DNA from: CALJFL01 sp963669435
Lineage (GTDB): Bacteria > Pseudomonadota > Gammaproteobacteria > Pseudomonadales > Halieaceae
DNA length: 64,000 nucleotides
Reading direction: 5' to 3'
Assembly (NCBI GenBank): GCA_963669435.1
Contig: OY770025.1
Span: 558,001 to 622,000, forward strand
A program made the translations under genes and the position numbers. Below are positions 16,085 to 25,314 of this stretch, piece after piece; position 1 is the first letter of the stretch; every line of letters begins with the position of its first letter. A model generated the notes under the pieces. That model saw only the letters and a program-made list of their open reading frames with translations. It searched no databases and was not told the origin of the DNA.

Positions 16085-17479
16085 ATGCAACTGTTTTCCA
16101 GTAAATCCTCTGGAGTTAACTTTACACCCTACGTTCTCGCACTCATTCTCCTGACCGGCTTTTCGTTTCGTCTCCTCTACAACGAAGGAACATTCATAGA
16201 CAACCCGATCCGGGGTGATGCCGCCTACTATTTCGTCTATGCGCAAAACATCATTGAGCATGGAACATTTTCAAAGGACTACAAATCCATACCACCAACA
16301 CCGGACTCTTTTTGGGCGCCTGGCTATCCCACATTTCTCGCAGCCGTCATTCTGGCCGCCGATGCGCTCAACCTGGACACGTATTCCACGCTGCAAACCA
16401 TCCAGGCTGTGCTGGGCGCCCTGACAATATGGTTAACTTACTACTTGGCAATTCTGTTCATGTCACGAAATGCAGCGCTGTTCGCCTCAGGGTTGGTTGC
16501 ATTATCACCCCATTTGATAAGCATGGGCTCCTACGCCCTTACCGAGACACTCACCTGCTTCCTTCTCCTGCTGGCGCTCACATTGGCCAGTTGGGGCGTG
16601 ACCCAGGGGCGCAGAGTATTACTAGTTCTGTCGGGGATAAGCTTTGGTCTCGCTTATCTCGTGAATCCGGTCGTTATTATCTGCGCGCCAGTCACTGCAT
16701 GGGTGCTTCTACGTCATAACGCGAATGCAGTGGATCACCCGCGATCCCGGGCTCACACAGTCAAAGCGACCGCTGCTTTGCTTTTACCCATCCTGATCAT
16801 CGCCGGAGCATGGTCTTTGCGAAATGCTGTCAATGTTGAGGCAGGCGGCCAATCCGCATCTTCGCGATTGATCGGAAACTTGATCATCGGTCTTAATCCC
16901 GATTTCCACGATATATGGCGCAATAATCCGAGGGACCCCAACAATCCCACCACCCTGGATGCCAGCATCATCGGAGGTTCTTACACAAAATTTTTCTCCG
17001 TTGCAGGAGAGAGAGTGGCGCGAGAACCTGTCACCTATCTCAAGTGGTACCTTATCGATAAGCCATTGCTACTGTGGGACTGGAGTATTCGCATAGGCCA
17101 GGGGGACGTTTTTGTCTACCCGGTCATTTATTCGCTTTTTCACACCTCAAAGTTTGCCCTGGCAGTACATAGCATCATGAAGAGCCTGCATCCGTGGTTG
17201 TTCGCCACCGCAGTATTGGCAATATTTGCTCTTTGGCGTACAAGAAATAGCACAAGTAACCGAATAGGGATGGTTGTCTACATGAACACTGTCGTCATTA
17301 GCAGTGTCTACGTGATAACGCAGGCGGAACCCCGTTATTCCATACCCCTGAGACCGGAAATGTACCTATGTGCCACACTGACACTGTGGCAAATTGCTGA
17401 GTATGTGCGGGGACAATTCGGTAAAGACCAAACTGGCTCAGGGACGAAAGAAGAGCCCGATTATTCGCCTTCCAGATAG
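16085..17479 (+). CDS. Polytopic GT-C-type glycosyltransferase (ArnT/PMT-like)
   Basis: 464 residues with about 9-11 hydrophobic segments. After the first membrane helix comes FIDNPIRGDAAYYFVYAQNI, which has the acidic residue typical of the first periplasmic loop of GT-C enzymes. SFWAPGYPTFLAA and the SMGSYALTETLTCFLLLLAL segment are typical of the GT39/GT83 (dolichyl-phosphate-mannose or ArnT-like) group. Such enzymes move a sugar from a polyprenyl-phosphate donor to a lipid or protein in the periplasm. The acceptor is unknown. The gene overlaps the convergent TMTC-like gene by 19 bp at the 3' ends. Confidence 0.7.
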   Translation: MQLFSSKSSGVNFTPYVLALILLTGFSFRLLYNEGTFIDNPIRGDAAYYFVYAQNIIEHGTFSKDYKSIPPTPDSFWAPGYPTFLAAVILAADALNLDTYSTLQTIQAVLGALTIWLTYYLAILFMSRNAALFASGLVALSPHLISMGSYALTETLTCFLLLLALTLASWGVTQGRRVLLVLSGISFGLAYLVNPVVIICAPVTAWVLLRHNANAVDHPRSRAHTVKATAALLLPILIIAGAWSLRNAVNVEAGGQSASSRLIGNLIIGLNPDFHDIWRNNPRDPNNPTTLDASIIGGSYTKFFSVAGERVAREPVTYLKWYLIDKPLLLWDWSIRIGQGDVFVYPVIYSLFHTSKFALAVHSIMKSLHPWLFATAVLAIFALWRTRNSTSNRIGMVVYMNTVVISSVYVITQAEPRYSIPLRPEMYLCATLTLWQIAEYVRGQFGKDQTGSGTKEEPDYSPSR

Positions 17480-19356
17480 TAGCTCAAGGTTCTGGCGTCC
17501 GCTGTACTCAACTTTCCCTCTGACTGCAGCTTATCCAGCAGTTCAACCGCACGATTCACCGAATCTGTCTCGCCGAGTACCGTCGCGAAATGCAGGTACA
17601 TTAGCAGTCCACGAACATGCTCAGAGCTTAGCTCCAGCAACAACTGCGTGTAGGCAAACGCCTTATCCATTCGCCCCAGTTCATTTTCGAATCCCGCTAT
17701 CACCGAGTACATGTTGGCAGAAGCTCGAGTGGCATCCATGTCAGCAAGATAAATCCGTGCCAGGCGGTCACCAAGCGCGTACCGGTCAAAGCTTGTACAC
17801 TCCTGCTGCTGAAGCGTTTTGAACAGCCCATGCATGTTGGCCACCACGGTAAAAGGCCGCTGCAGGTTACTCGTCCCCAACGCAGCGAACAGCGAGGGAG
17901 GCGCCGTTTGTTCGGCGAGGCAGTAAAGAGCTAACTCAAAGATCTCGTGATCCCCCTCACTTTCATGCTTACCGTGCTGACGCGCGCGCGAGGAATATTC
18001 GAGAGCTGGCTCAAGCGCACCCACGCTCGCCAATTGGATTGCCATATCCCGATTTGCGCGAAATGAGTTCGGGTGATTGATCGCATGATTAATGCGAATC
18101 AGTGGACCACTGGACCAGATCTGCACCTGCGAACTGGTTCGTGCTCCGACCAACAGCAGATAGACTAGAAAAATGGCAACGACCGAGTTAAGCACAGCCT
18201 TAAGTCGGGTGAAACGCTCGAGCAAGATCGCCATGAGCAAAAACAGCCCAACAGACGGAAGATAGTTCCTGTGTTCAAAGTAAATTTCCAGCGCCAGAAT
18301 GGAGGACTCGATGCTGTGGGCCACAAGAAACCAGAGCACAGCAAATGCGACTGCGCCCCCAAGCGGTCGCAGGCAGAATGCCAGCGCGCAAACAATAACG
18401 AGCCCCCATGCCAGAAGCGCCCAGAATGTGTCCAGCGGGTCAAACAATGCACGCGAAATTCTGTAGTCGTCATGATAGATACCCAAGGCATTCAAATCCG
18501 GCCAAAGAATCTGGCCCAGGTAATCCCACAACACTCTGCCTTGAGTGTAGATGCGATCACTAACAGTAAAGTCTCGGATTGCGTACCCTGACTCAACCCA
18601 ATTCCAATTAAGGACAAGCATCACGCTGGCTGCCAAAAGCAGGGCGACGGTGCTAAGCCGGGAGTACAAGAACAATCTCCGGGCATGGTGTTCGTTCAAC
18701 ACGCCCTGCCCTCTTAGACACAGGCTTTCCATCAGCAACACAATCGGCAGGATAACCACCGCATTTTCCTTGGCAAAAACAGCAAGGAAAAATGTTAGGA
18801 GCAGTAAACCAGATGAGAGCAGCAACCTGATGGTGTTGTGAAACGACGTTCTCCAGTAAAAGTAAACAATTAAGAATAGGAGGCCGAAGAATGCGGCCAA
18901 CAGCGTCATCCGTTGCACAACATAGAGCACCGCGCTCACATGAATAGGGGCGAGCATCCATGCCGCCGCGCACAGTACGGCCAGAATAGCCGGAGAGCGC
19001 GGATTACCAGTGCGCAAGACCAGTAGGTACAGCCACGCCACCAGCAGCCCGTTAGCAATATGCAAGGCGGTATTAAATAGCTTGGCTAGCGCCGGGTCTG
19101 CACCGAACACTGCCCGTTCAATGACAAATGTCGCCATCGACACGGGGCGCCCCAATGGCCCCGAGGTATTGGAAAATATATGGTCCAACGCATCCTGAAA
19201 AGTAGGCGCCATACTGTCCAATATGAAGAGATTGGAACGGTCATCAAACAACCACGGGCCATATTGTCCAGGCCAATAAACCCAGAGCACCAGCGCAGAT
19301 ACCAAAGCCAAAAGCACCCAAGGAATGGGTCGGGATTCGAGCGATACGGTAAACAT
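17461..19356 (-). CDS. TMTC-like membrane protein with C-terminal helical repeats (first paralogue)
   Basis: 631 residues. The N-terminal two thirds has about ten membrane helices. The first loop holds an FDD motif (37-39); the segments GPLGRPV, LYVVQRMTLLAAFF and YFEHRNYLPSVGLFL follow. These resemble the membrane region of TMTC-type O-mannosyltransferases and related bacterial TPR proteins. The last 200 residues are soluble and helical, with TPR-like spacing. The neighbour at 19367 is a paralogue with the same landmarks. Position beside pilA suggests transfer of sugar to pilin or another exported protein; this is inference. No Wzy_C/O-antigen-ligase signature of TfpO is seen. Confidence 0.62.
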   Translation of the reverse strand: MFTVSLESRPIPWVLLALVSALVLWVYWPGQYGPWLFDDRSNLFILDSMAPTFQDALDHIFSNTSGPLGRPVSMATFVIERAVFGADPALAKLFNTALHIANGLLVAWLYLLVLRTGNPRSPAILAVLCAAAWMLAPIHVSAVLYVVQRMTLLAAFFGLLFLIVYFYWRTSFHNTIRLLLSSGLLLLTFFLAVFAKENAVVILPIVLLMESLCLRGQGVLNEHHARRLFLYSRLSTVALLLAASVMLVLNWNWVESGYAIRDFTVSDRIYTQGRVLWDYLGQILWPDLNALGIYHDDYRISRALFDPLDTFWALLAWGLVIVCALAFCLRPLGGAVAFAVLWFLVAHSIESSILALEIYFEHRNYLPSVGLFLLMAILLERFTRLKAVLNSVVAIFLVYLLLVGARTSSQVQIWSSGPLIRINHAINHPNSFRANRDMAIQLASVGALEPALEYSSRARQHGKHESEGDHEIFELALYCLAEQTAPPSLFAALGTSNLQRPFTVVANMHGLFKTLQQQECTSFDRYALGDRLARIYLADMDATRASANMYSVIAGFENELGRMDKAFAYTQLLLELSSEHVRGLLMYLHFATVLGETDSVNRAVELLDKLQSEGKLSTADARTLSYYLEGE

Positions 19357-19366
19357 GGCGACGTGG

Positions 19367-21292
19367 TTAGTGATAAAAGAGGCGATTTATTGCACCGACG
19401 TCTCTACGTCGATGGTCGCCCGCAAACCAGCTGATGACATTGCTGTACATACATTCTACATCAGCGACTTTACTGCATCGGTCTATCTCAGCGGCATAGA
19501 TCGCTGGGTTAGTCCCGCCAATCCTATTGGATTCCAACACAAACTCGGCTAACGCCTCCGAGTCAGCCTCTGCGGTCGATAAGCGAACTGCCTTGTATTG
19601 CAAGTTGAGGTAATACAACTCTGTTGGATACCTTTGCCGTAGTTCCAGGAGGATCTGAAGGACCCTATCTCGATGTGGAGTGCAGGCCCCGCCAAGTGCG
19701 CAGTCGACCAGCACCTGCACGGCATATTTGTCAGATTGCTGCATCTTTTTCTTGGTGACAACCTGCTGAATCTGATTCAGCCAGCCTTCAGCTTCCTCAC
19801 GCTTGCCTGGCACTCGCTCATCAATGACGTACAAAGAAACCAGGGCAGCCAGATCGTCTGAATCCAGCTCGTATGCTACATGGTAAAAGTATCGGGCAGC
19901 ATACATCGCCTCGATTCTCGCGCTCTCAGTTAGCTGTGCATTGCTCGCGAGGCGTTGCAGGTTAAAGCCATGGAAGTAGTTGGCCCTGGGAGATAACGGA
20001 TGATTGTTTACCATGCGGGAACTCAACCTGAGGTTATCCGACCACTCCCACACCCGGACAGCCAAAAGAGAAGAAACTACGAGGAGGACGCCCAATCCCA
20101 GTGGCAGAAGATCAGGTCGCCATCGACACAGCCTGTAATAAACCCCGACCACGATCATCAGCACGCCCATACCGGGCAGGTAATTTCGGTGTTCATACAC
20201 CATCTCTAGCCCAAGCAGGCCAGATTCGATTGAGTGCCCGATGAGAAAAAACAGCATGCCGAACAGCAGCAACGGAAAGCGGTTGCGCAATACGAAGGCA
20301 ACTAACATGACCAGTACCCAGGCCGTCAGCGAGTACAACGTTGTTATAGGGGAAAGCAAGTCGCGCGACAAACTAACATCGTCATGATGTAGCGACATCG
20401 ATGACACATCCGGATACAACAGCCATCCGACGTATCCCCAGGTGATTCTAAGTTGCGTTAAAACTCGCTCTTCAAGCGTGAACTCTCGATGCTGGTAAAT
20501 CCAGGTTACAAATTCAGGCGGCCACAGGTAACAGGCAAGCATGACGACGAAGGGCAGCAATACCATGTGTCCAACAACCCGTTGTAACCAAACAAGTGTG
20601 CGGTTAGCCCACTCGCCTTTGAAAATACAATATTCGATCGCCAGTAGCAGCCAGCCAAGCAATATCCCATTTTCTTTGCTGTAGGTCGCGAGATAACAAA
20701 ACAAGACCAACCATAGTGCCACCGCGACAATTTCGCCGGGATCGCCGCCGCGTCGCGCCCATCGGGCCCGATATCGAACGAAGGTATACAAACCCGCCAG
20801 TACGAACAGGGCACTTAACTGGGCCATTCTTTGAACCGCATACAGCGTTGTTGAAACATTCAGCGGATGAAGCACCCACAACGCGGCCACAGCGAATGCA
20901 AGCCACTCCGCAACCCGCGAATCTATTGGGGACAGCGAACACCGGATGATCTCTTTAGAGAAAAAGTACAACAACCAACCAACGACTATATGGATAAACA
21001 CATTGGTCAGTTTAAGGATCAGCAGAAAATGCTCGTTCCCCAGCCAGGCATTGACTGCAAATGAAAGCATCGCAATGGGACGACCCAACGGTCCGGAGTC
21101 TGAACTTAGTGCGGCAGTTCTCCAAGCGTCGAAGGATGTCGGATTAAAAGTGAGAGCAGGGTTGTCAGCGAGCGCGGATATGTCATCGAATAGCAGGCCA
21201 CCCTGTAAACCTGGAAGGTAAATGGTAAGCGGCACCAAAAACAGAACTGCCAACTTCTGCCGGCTAGTCCATTCCAAAAAACTAGGCAACAC
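19367..21292 (-). CDS. TMTC-like membrane protein with C-terminal helical repeats (second paralogue)
   Basis: 641 residues from a GTG start. Same plan as the downstream 631-residue protein: FDD at 35-37, GPLGRPIAMLSFAVNAWLG, LYAVQRMAQLSALFV, MSLHHDDVSLSRDLLSP and VYEHRNYLPGMGVLM, then a soluble helical tail. The order on the minus strand is pilA, terminator, this gene, 10 bp, then the 631-residue paralogue, so the two transferase-like genes form an operon behind the pilin gene. Conservation of the acidic first-loop pair in both copies suggests both are active. Reaction and acceptor are unknown. Confidence 0.62.
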   Translation of the reverse strand: MLPSFLEWTSRQKLAVLFLVPLTIYLPGLQGGLLFDDISALADNPALTFNPTSFDAWRTAALSSDSGPLGRPIAMLSFAVNAWLGNEHFLLILKLTNVFIHIVVGWLLYFFSKEIIRCSLSPIDSRVAEWLAFAVAALWVLHPLNVSTTLYAVQRMAQLSALFVLAGLYTFVRYRARWARRGGDPGEIVAVALWLVLFCYLATYSKENGILLGWLLLAIEYCIFKGEWANRTLVWLQRVVGHMVLLPFVVMLACYLWPPEFVTWIYQHREFTLEERVLTQLRITWGYVGWLLYPDVSSMSLHHDDVSLSRDLLSPITTLYSLTAWVLVMLVAFVLRNRFPLLLFGMLFFLIGHSIESGLLGLEMVYEHRNYLPGMGVLMIVVGVYYRLCRWRPDLLPLGLGVLLVVSSLLAVRVWEWSDNLRLSSRMVNNHPLSPRANYFHGFNLQRLASNAQLTESARIEAMYAARYFYHVAYELDSDDLAALVSLYVIDERVPGKREEAEGWLNQIQQVVTKKKMQQSDKYAVQVLVDCALGGACTPHRDRVLQILLELRQRYPTELYYLNLQYKAVRLSTAEADSEALAEFVLESNRIGGTNPAIYAAEIDRCSKVADVECMYSNVISWFAGDHRRRDVGAINRLFYH

Positions 21293-21307
21293 AGAATATC
21301 AGGACAC

Positions 21308-21340
21308 AAAAAAGGGCCCGGTGTATCCCACCGAGCCCTT
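21308..21340 (-). terminator. Intrinsic terminator after pilA
   Basis: On the minus strand AAGGGCTCGGTGG and CACCGGGCCCTT form a long GC-rich stem with one wobble, followed directly by TTTTTT. It sits 35 nt after the pilA stop, and 15 nt before the start of the next gene on the same strand. It should end most pilA transcripts and uncouple high pilin expression from the transferase genes. Confidence 0.85.
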
Positions 21341-21374
21341 CAAAGTAAATCTGGCTATCGCCAGTTAAACGACC

Positions 21375-21839
21375 TTAAGACCTGCAGCTAGCTGGCAGGT
21401 ATTTAGCTTCGATCCCGTTGCCGCCGACTACGCGAGCATTCAGGTTGGTGCAGATCCATACAATAGAGCCGTCTGAGCGCGTCCTCGCGGAGAGCGAGAA
21501 TCCATCTGCCAGCGCAGCACCGGGAACAACACCCCCCTGCATTTTTGCGGTAATGAGACCCGTGCTGGAGTAGACGACTGACCTTACGATCTCCTTCTCA
21601 GGAGCTTCATTGATGCCCGCCTGGCCTGCACTGGCCGGCAGAACATTGTTAGTCGCGTAATACTCAGAGACAGTAGTCTTGGCTTCTGCCAGAGCAGCCA
21701 TCGGCTCAGACATTTTCGAGCGAACGACATAATCCTGATAGGCGGGAATCGCAATGGCGGCGAGGATGCCGACAATCGCAATCACGATCATCAGTTCGAT
21801 CAGGGTGAAACCCTGCTGGACCTTCTTTTGCATGTTCAT
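21375..21839 (-). CDS. pilA: Type IV major pilin
   Basis: 154 residues. The type III leader MNMQKKVQQG is followed by FTLIELMIVIAIVGILAAIAIPAYQDYV; cleavage after G10 and Glu5 of the mature chain are standard. The hydrophobic helix, the variable middle and a C-terminal disulfide loop (C130 to C152) fit a type IVa pilin. The chain ends in CRS, so the last residue is serine, the residue glycosylated in some Pseudomonas and Acinetobacter pilins. A sigma54 promoter lies upstream and an intrinsic terminator downstream. It is divergent from pilBCD. Confidence 0.95.
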   Translation of the reverse strand: MNMQKKVQQGFTLIELMIVIAIVGILAAIAIPAYQDYVVRSKMSEPMAALAEAKTTVSEYYATNNVLPASAGQAGINEAPEKEIVRSVVYSSTGLITAKMQGGVVPGAALADGFSLSARTRSDGSIVWICTNLNARVVGGNGIEAKYLPASCRS

Positions 21840-22298
21840 GGTATCTCTCCACTAATTTTCTTTCGTTTGGGGCACTGGGCATTCATCTGCCCACGGCTTG
21901 CATCAGTATAGAATGCAGGTTTCATGCCAAAGCCCCCGCAATATCACCAATCCATTTATTTTCTATTATTTTTCAATTCCTTAGCGGCCATTCTCTCCTA
22001 AGGCAGGACGCTCCGATCCCGTAACAGTCGGTTCATCTTCAAGGCACCTCACACCCCCGAAGTGCCGGAATATGACATTTTTCGTCACCCCAATCAGTAT
22101 CCCACCCGCCCCCGGATCGACCTCAAGGGGGGCGACCCTAGCCATAAGTTCAAATCCAGCAAAGCTGAGTGATGGATATCAGGAACACTTCATCAATTCG
22201 AAGAATTTGTTGCCACCAAAGCCTGTTAGCCGCCGCTATCGCTGAGTATACTCACGGCAGTAACGACAATTCTGGAACGCATAACGGGACGTCATGGA
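21840..22298. other. Divergent intergenic region pilA-pilB (459 bp)
   Basis: On the minus strand this holds the 5' leader and sigma54 promoter of pilA; PilR sites would be expected further upstream (about 21950-22100). On the plus strand it holds the leader of pilB. I see no convincing open frame, tRNA or hairpin in it. In Pseudomonas a tRNA-Thr gene lies next to pilA; none is visible here. Confidence 0.6.
21914..21929 (-). promoter_or_regulatory. Sigma54 (-24/-12) promoter of pilA
   Basis: On the minus strand TGGCAT, five bases, then CTGCA: a close match to TGGCAC-N5-TTGCA with the invariant GG and GC correctly spaced. Transcription would start about 12 nt downstream (near 21903), giving a leader of roughly 64 nt. 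pilA genes of Pseudomonas are driven by RpoN and the PilS-PilR pair; neither pilS nor pilR is in the window. Confidence 0.85.
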
Positions 22299-24020
22299 AT
22301 GAACGACAGGGGCGTGGCGCAACTAAGTGGGTTAGCCGGTCGACTCGTGGCCGATGGCTTAATCACCGCCGAGCAGGCAACCGAAGCTCAGGACAAAGCA
22401 GCCAGCGAGAAAATCACGCTGGTCAATTATCTTGTCGAGCATATGAATGTTGCCGGGGCAGAGCTGGCTGCAATCGCATCAAAAGAGTTTGGCGTTCCGA
22501 TCTTCGATACCAGTTCCCTGAACATGGCCAATCTCCCAGAGGGGCTGGTGGAATCGGAGTTGGTTACCAAACATCACGCCATGCCACTGTTCCGTCGCGG
22601 CAATCGCCTGTTCGTGGCGCTATCAGACCCGACCAACCTCGCTGCGCTCGACGAAATGAAATTTCACACAGGTATCAATACGGATGCGGTGCTGGTCGAG
22701 GAAAAAGCGCTCTCCAAGCTGATTTCTGATTGGATCGAGGCTCAAGATACACTTGACGATGGGCTTGACGGCCTGGACTCCGGAGATTTTGATGACATAG
22801 ACATTGAGTCCGGGGATGAAAGCGACAAGGACGACGATGGCGGGGAAGGAATTGATGAAACCCCTGTGGTTCGATTCGTCAATAAAGTGCTTATTGACGC
22901 CATTAAACACGGCGCTTCTGACATTCACTTTGAACCCTATGAGAAAGACTATCGGGTAAGGTTCAGGACCGACGGCATTCTCAGGGAAATGGTGAAGCCT
23001 CCGAAGACATTGGCAGCAAGACTAGCAGCAAGACTCAAGGTTATGTCGCAGATGGACATATCTGAGAGGCGAGTCCCACAGGATGGCCGGATTCAGATGA
23101 AACTGTCCCGAAACCGCGCCATCGACTTCCGTGTCAATACTCTACCCACGCTATTCGGTGAGAAAATAGTTTTACGTATTCTAGATCCGTCCAGCGCCCA
23201 GATGGGGATCGACGCCCTGGGCTACGAAGAAGACCAAAAGGAAATGTACCTGAAGGCACTCGGACAACCGCAGGGTATGATTCTGGTCACCGGTCCGACA
23301 GGATCCGGGAAAACGGTCTCCCTATACACAGGCCTGAACATACTCAACAATCCTGAACGCAACATCTCTACCGCCGAAGACCCGGTGGAAATCAATATGG
23401 CAGGAATTAATCAGGTTCACGTTAATCCCAAAGTTGGGCTGAATTTTGCGGAAGCGCTGCGTTCATTTCTCCGCCAGGATCCGGACGTAATTATGGTGGG
23501 TGAGATCCGCGACCTGGAAACGGCTGAGATTGCAATTAAAGCTGCTCAAACCGGGCACTTGGTGCTATCCACCCTGCATACCAATAGCGCAGCAGAAACG
23601 ATTACGCGGATGCTAAACATGGGGGTACCTGCGTTTAACCTTGCAACTTCGGTAACCCTGATTATTGCCCAGCGCCTGGCCCGCCGGCTTTGCAAGGATT
23701 GCAGTGTTTCTGCAGATGACATTCCACATGAAACCTTGCTAAAAGCTGGATTCAGTGAAGAATTACTGGAAAACGCCACAATTATGAAGCCGATGGGTTG
23801 CGCGAACTGTGTGGAGGGGTATAAAGGAAGAGTCGGAGTCTACGAGGTTGTGCAAATCACACCCGAAATCGCCAGACTCATCATGGAGGAGGGCGACGCT
23901 ATCCAGATTCGGGAGATGGCACAGCAACAAGGATTCAAGGACTTGCGAGAGTCAGCCTTGCTCAAGGCGGCTCAAGGGCTGACGAGCCTTGAAGAGGTCA
24001 ACAGGATCACCACCGACTAA
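22299..24020 (+). CDS. pilB: Type IV pilus assembly (extension) ATPase PilB
   Basis: 573 residues. The N-terminal GspE-like domain covers about 1-140; a very acidic linker of roughly 40 residues (about 147-187) follows, then the ATPase: HGASDIHFEPYEKDYRVRFRTDG, Walker A GPTGSGKT (332-339), Asp-box FLRQDPDVIMVGEIRD and His-box QTGHLVLSTLHTNSA. Two CxxC pairs (LCKDC and CANC) make the zinc site that marks PilB rather than PilT. It powers pilus extension at the inner membrane. It is the first gene of pilB-pilC-pilD-coaE. Start ATG at 22299; a GTG five codons in is possible. Confidence 0.96.
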   Translation: MNDRGVAQLSGLAGRLVADGLITAEQATEAQDKAASEKITLVNYLVEHMNVAGAELAAIASKEFGVPIFDTSSLNMANLPEGLVESELVTKHHAMPLFRRGNRLFVALSDPTNLAALDEMKFHTGINTDAVLVEEKALSKLISDWIEAQDTLDDGLDGLDSGDFDDIDIESGDESDKDDDGGEGIDETPVVRFVNKVLIDAIKHGASDIHFEPYEKDYRVRFRTDGILREMVKPPKTLAARLAARLKVMSQMDISERRVPQDGRIQMKLSRNRAIDFRVNTLPTLFGEKIVLRILDPSSAQMGIDALGYEEDQKEMYLKALGQPQGMILVTGPTGSGKTVSLYTGLNILNNPERNISTAEDPVEINMAGINQVHVNPKVGLNFAEALRSFLRQDPDVIMVGEIRDLETAEIAIKAAQTGHLVLSTLHTNSAAETITRMLNMGVPAFNLATSVTLIIAQRLARRLCKDCSVSADDIPHETLLKAGFSEELLENATIMKPMGCANCVEGYKGRVGVYEVVQITPEIARLIMEEGDAIQIREMAQQQGFKDLRESALLKAAQGLTSLEEVNRITTD

Positions 24021-24059
24021 CGAAAGTTATACGGATGCTAACCCGGGGCGAGTACTGAA

Positions 24060-25280
24060 ATGGCAACAACAACAGCAAGAGGGGATATATTCACCTGGAG
24101 CGGCAAGGACAAAAACGGCCGCGAAACCAAGGGTGAAATCACTGCCAGCAGCCAATCACTGGCAAGAGCCCAACTGCGTAGGCAGGGCATCAAGCCAAGA
24201 TCTGTTAAGAAAAAGCCCAAGCCACTGTTTGGAGGCAAAGGCAAGCCGATCAAGGCGGCAGATATCGCAGTTTTTACACGCCAACTTGCGACAATGATGA
24301 AGGCCGGGGTTCCACTGGTGCAAAGCTTCGATATTGTTATAGAAGGTCTTGAAAAAGAGAGCATGCAGGAACTCATAACGTCCATCAAGAATGATGTCGC
24401 TTCCGGCAGCGGCCTCGCCCCCTCGCTCGCGAAACACCCAAGACACTTTGACGACCTGTTCTGCAGCTTGATCGCATCGGGGGAAGCATCGGGGACTTTG
24501 GAGGTAATGCTGGACCGAGTCGCGACGTACAAGGAAAAAACTGAGCAGCTCAAGGCCAAAATTAAAAAGGCTTTGACGTATCCAATCGCAGTGATCGCCG
24601 TCGCGATTGTTGTCACAGCAATTCTACTTATAAAAGTGGTCCCTACATTTGCAGAGACTTTTCGCAATTTTGGCGGTGACTTACCGGCATTCACGTTGTT
24701 CGTGGTGGCACTATCTGAATTCGTGCAAGCGTGGTGGTTCATTATGCTTATGGGCATGGTCGCGGCGTTCTTCGCGTTTCGGGAAGCTAAGATACGGTCG
24801 GTAAAATTCTCCGAATGGCTGGATCGCCTGGCACTCAAAATGCCTGTAGTTGGCAATATTGTTCACGATGCCGTGGTAGCGCGATTCGCCAGAACCCTGG
24901 CGACAACTTTTGCAGCGGGTGTCCCGCTGGTGGAAGCACTGGAATCAACGGCAGGCGCATCGGGTAACTCGGTGTATTCCAAGGCAATTCTGCAGATTCG
25001 CGACGACGTGACCACGGGTACTACCCTGTACCAATCGATCAAATCCACCGGGCTATTTCCAAACATGCTGCTACAGATGACCTCCATCGGTGAAGAGTCC
25101 GGTGCTCTCGATGAGATGCTGGACAAGGTAGCTACACACTATGAAGAGGCGGTGGACAATGCGGTCGATAGCCTCAGCTCCTTGATAGAACCCATCATTA
25201 TGTCTGTGCTGGGTGTTCTGGTCGGTGGGCTGATGATCGCCATGTACCTGCCCATATTCATGCTTGGTTCAGTGATCTGA
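24060..25280 (+). CDS. pilC: Type IV pilus inner-membrane platform protein PilC
   Basis: 406 residues of the GspF/PilC family. Two repeated cytoplasmic domains are visible (starting FTRQLATMMKAGVPLVQSFD around 77 and FARTLATTFAAGVPLVEALE around 280), each followed by hydrophobic helices; the protein ends in a membrane segment GVLVGGLMIAMYLPIFMLGSVI. It links the PilB motor to the growing pilus. It lies 39 bp after pilB and 34 bp before pilD. Confidence 0.96.
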   Translation: MATTTARGDIFTWSGKDKNGRETKGEITASSQSLARAQLRRQGIKPRSVKKKPKPLFGGKGKPIKAADIAVFTRQLATMMKAGVPLVQSFDIVIEGLEKESMQELITSIKNDVASGSGLAPSLAKHPRHFDDLFCSLIASGEASGTLEVMLDRVATYKEKTEQLKAKIKKALTYPIAVIAVAIVVTAILLIKVVPTFAETFRNFGGDLPAFTLFVVALSEFVQAWWFIMLMGMVAAFFAFREAKIRSVKFSEWLDRLALKMPVVGNIVHDAVVARFARTLATTFAAGVPLVEALESTAGASGNSVYSKAILQIRDDVTTGTTLYQSIKSTGLFPNMLLQMTSIGEESGALDEMLDKVATHYEEAVDNAVDSLSSLIEPIIMSVLGVLVGGLMIAMYLPIFMLGSVI

Positions 25281-25314
25281 ATACATCGATCCCACGTTCA
25301 GGGGATCGCCCTTA

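Noticed and set aside
15143..21300. Surface-polysaccharide (O-antigen or capsule) island
   Set aside because: No wzx, wzy, wza or sugar-nucleotide genes are present, and the set is only four transferase-type genes beside pilA, so a small protein-glycosylation locus fits better.
22169..22729. A 186-codon open frame overlapping the start of pilB
   Set aside because: It is out of frame with pilB, Arg/Gly-rich and without a ribosome site; pilB is unmistakable.
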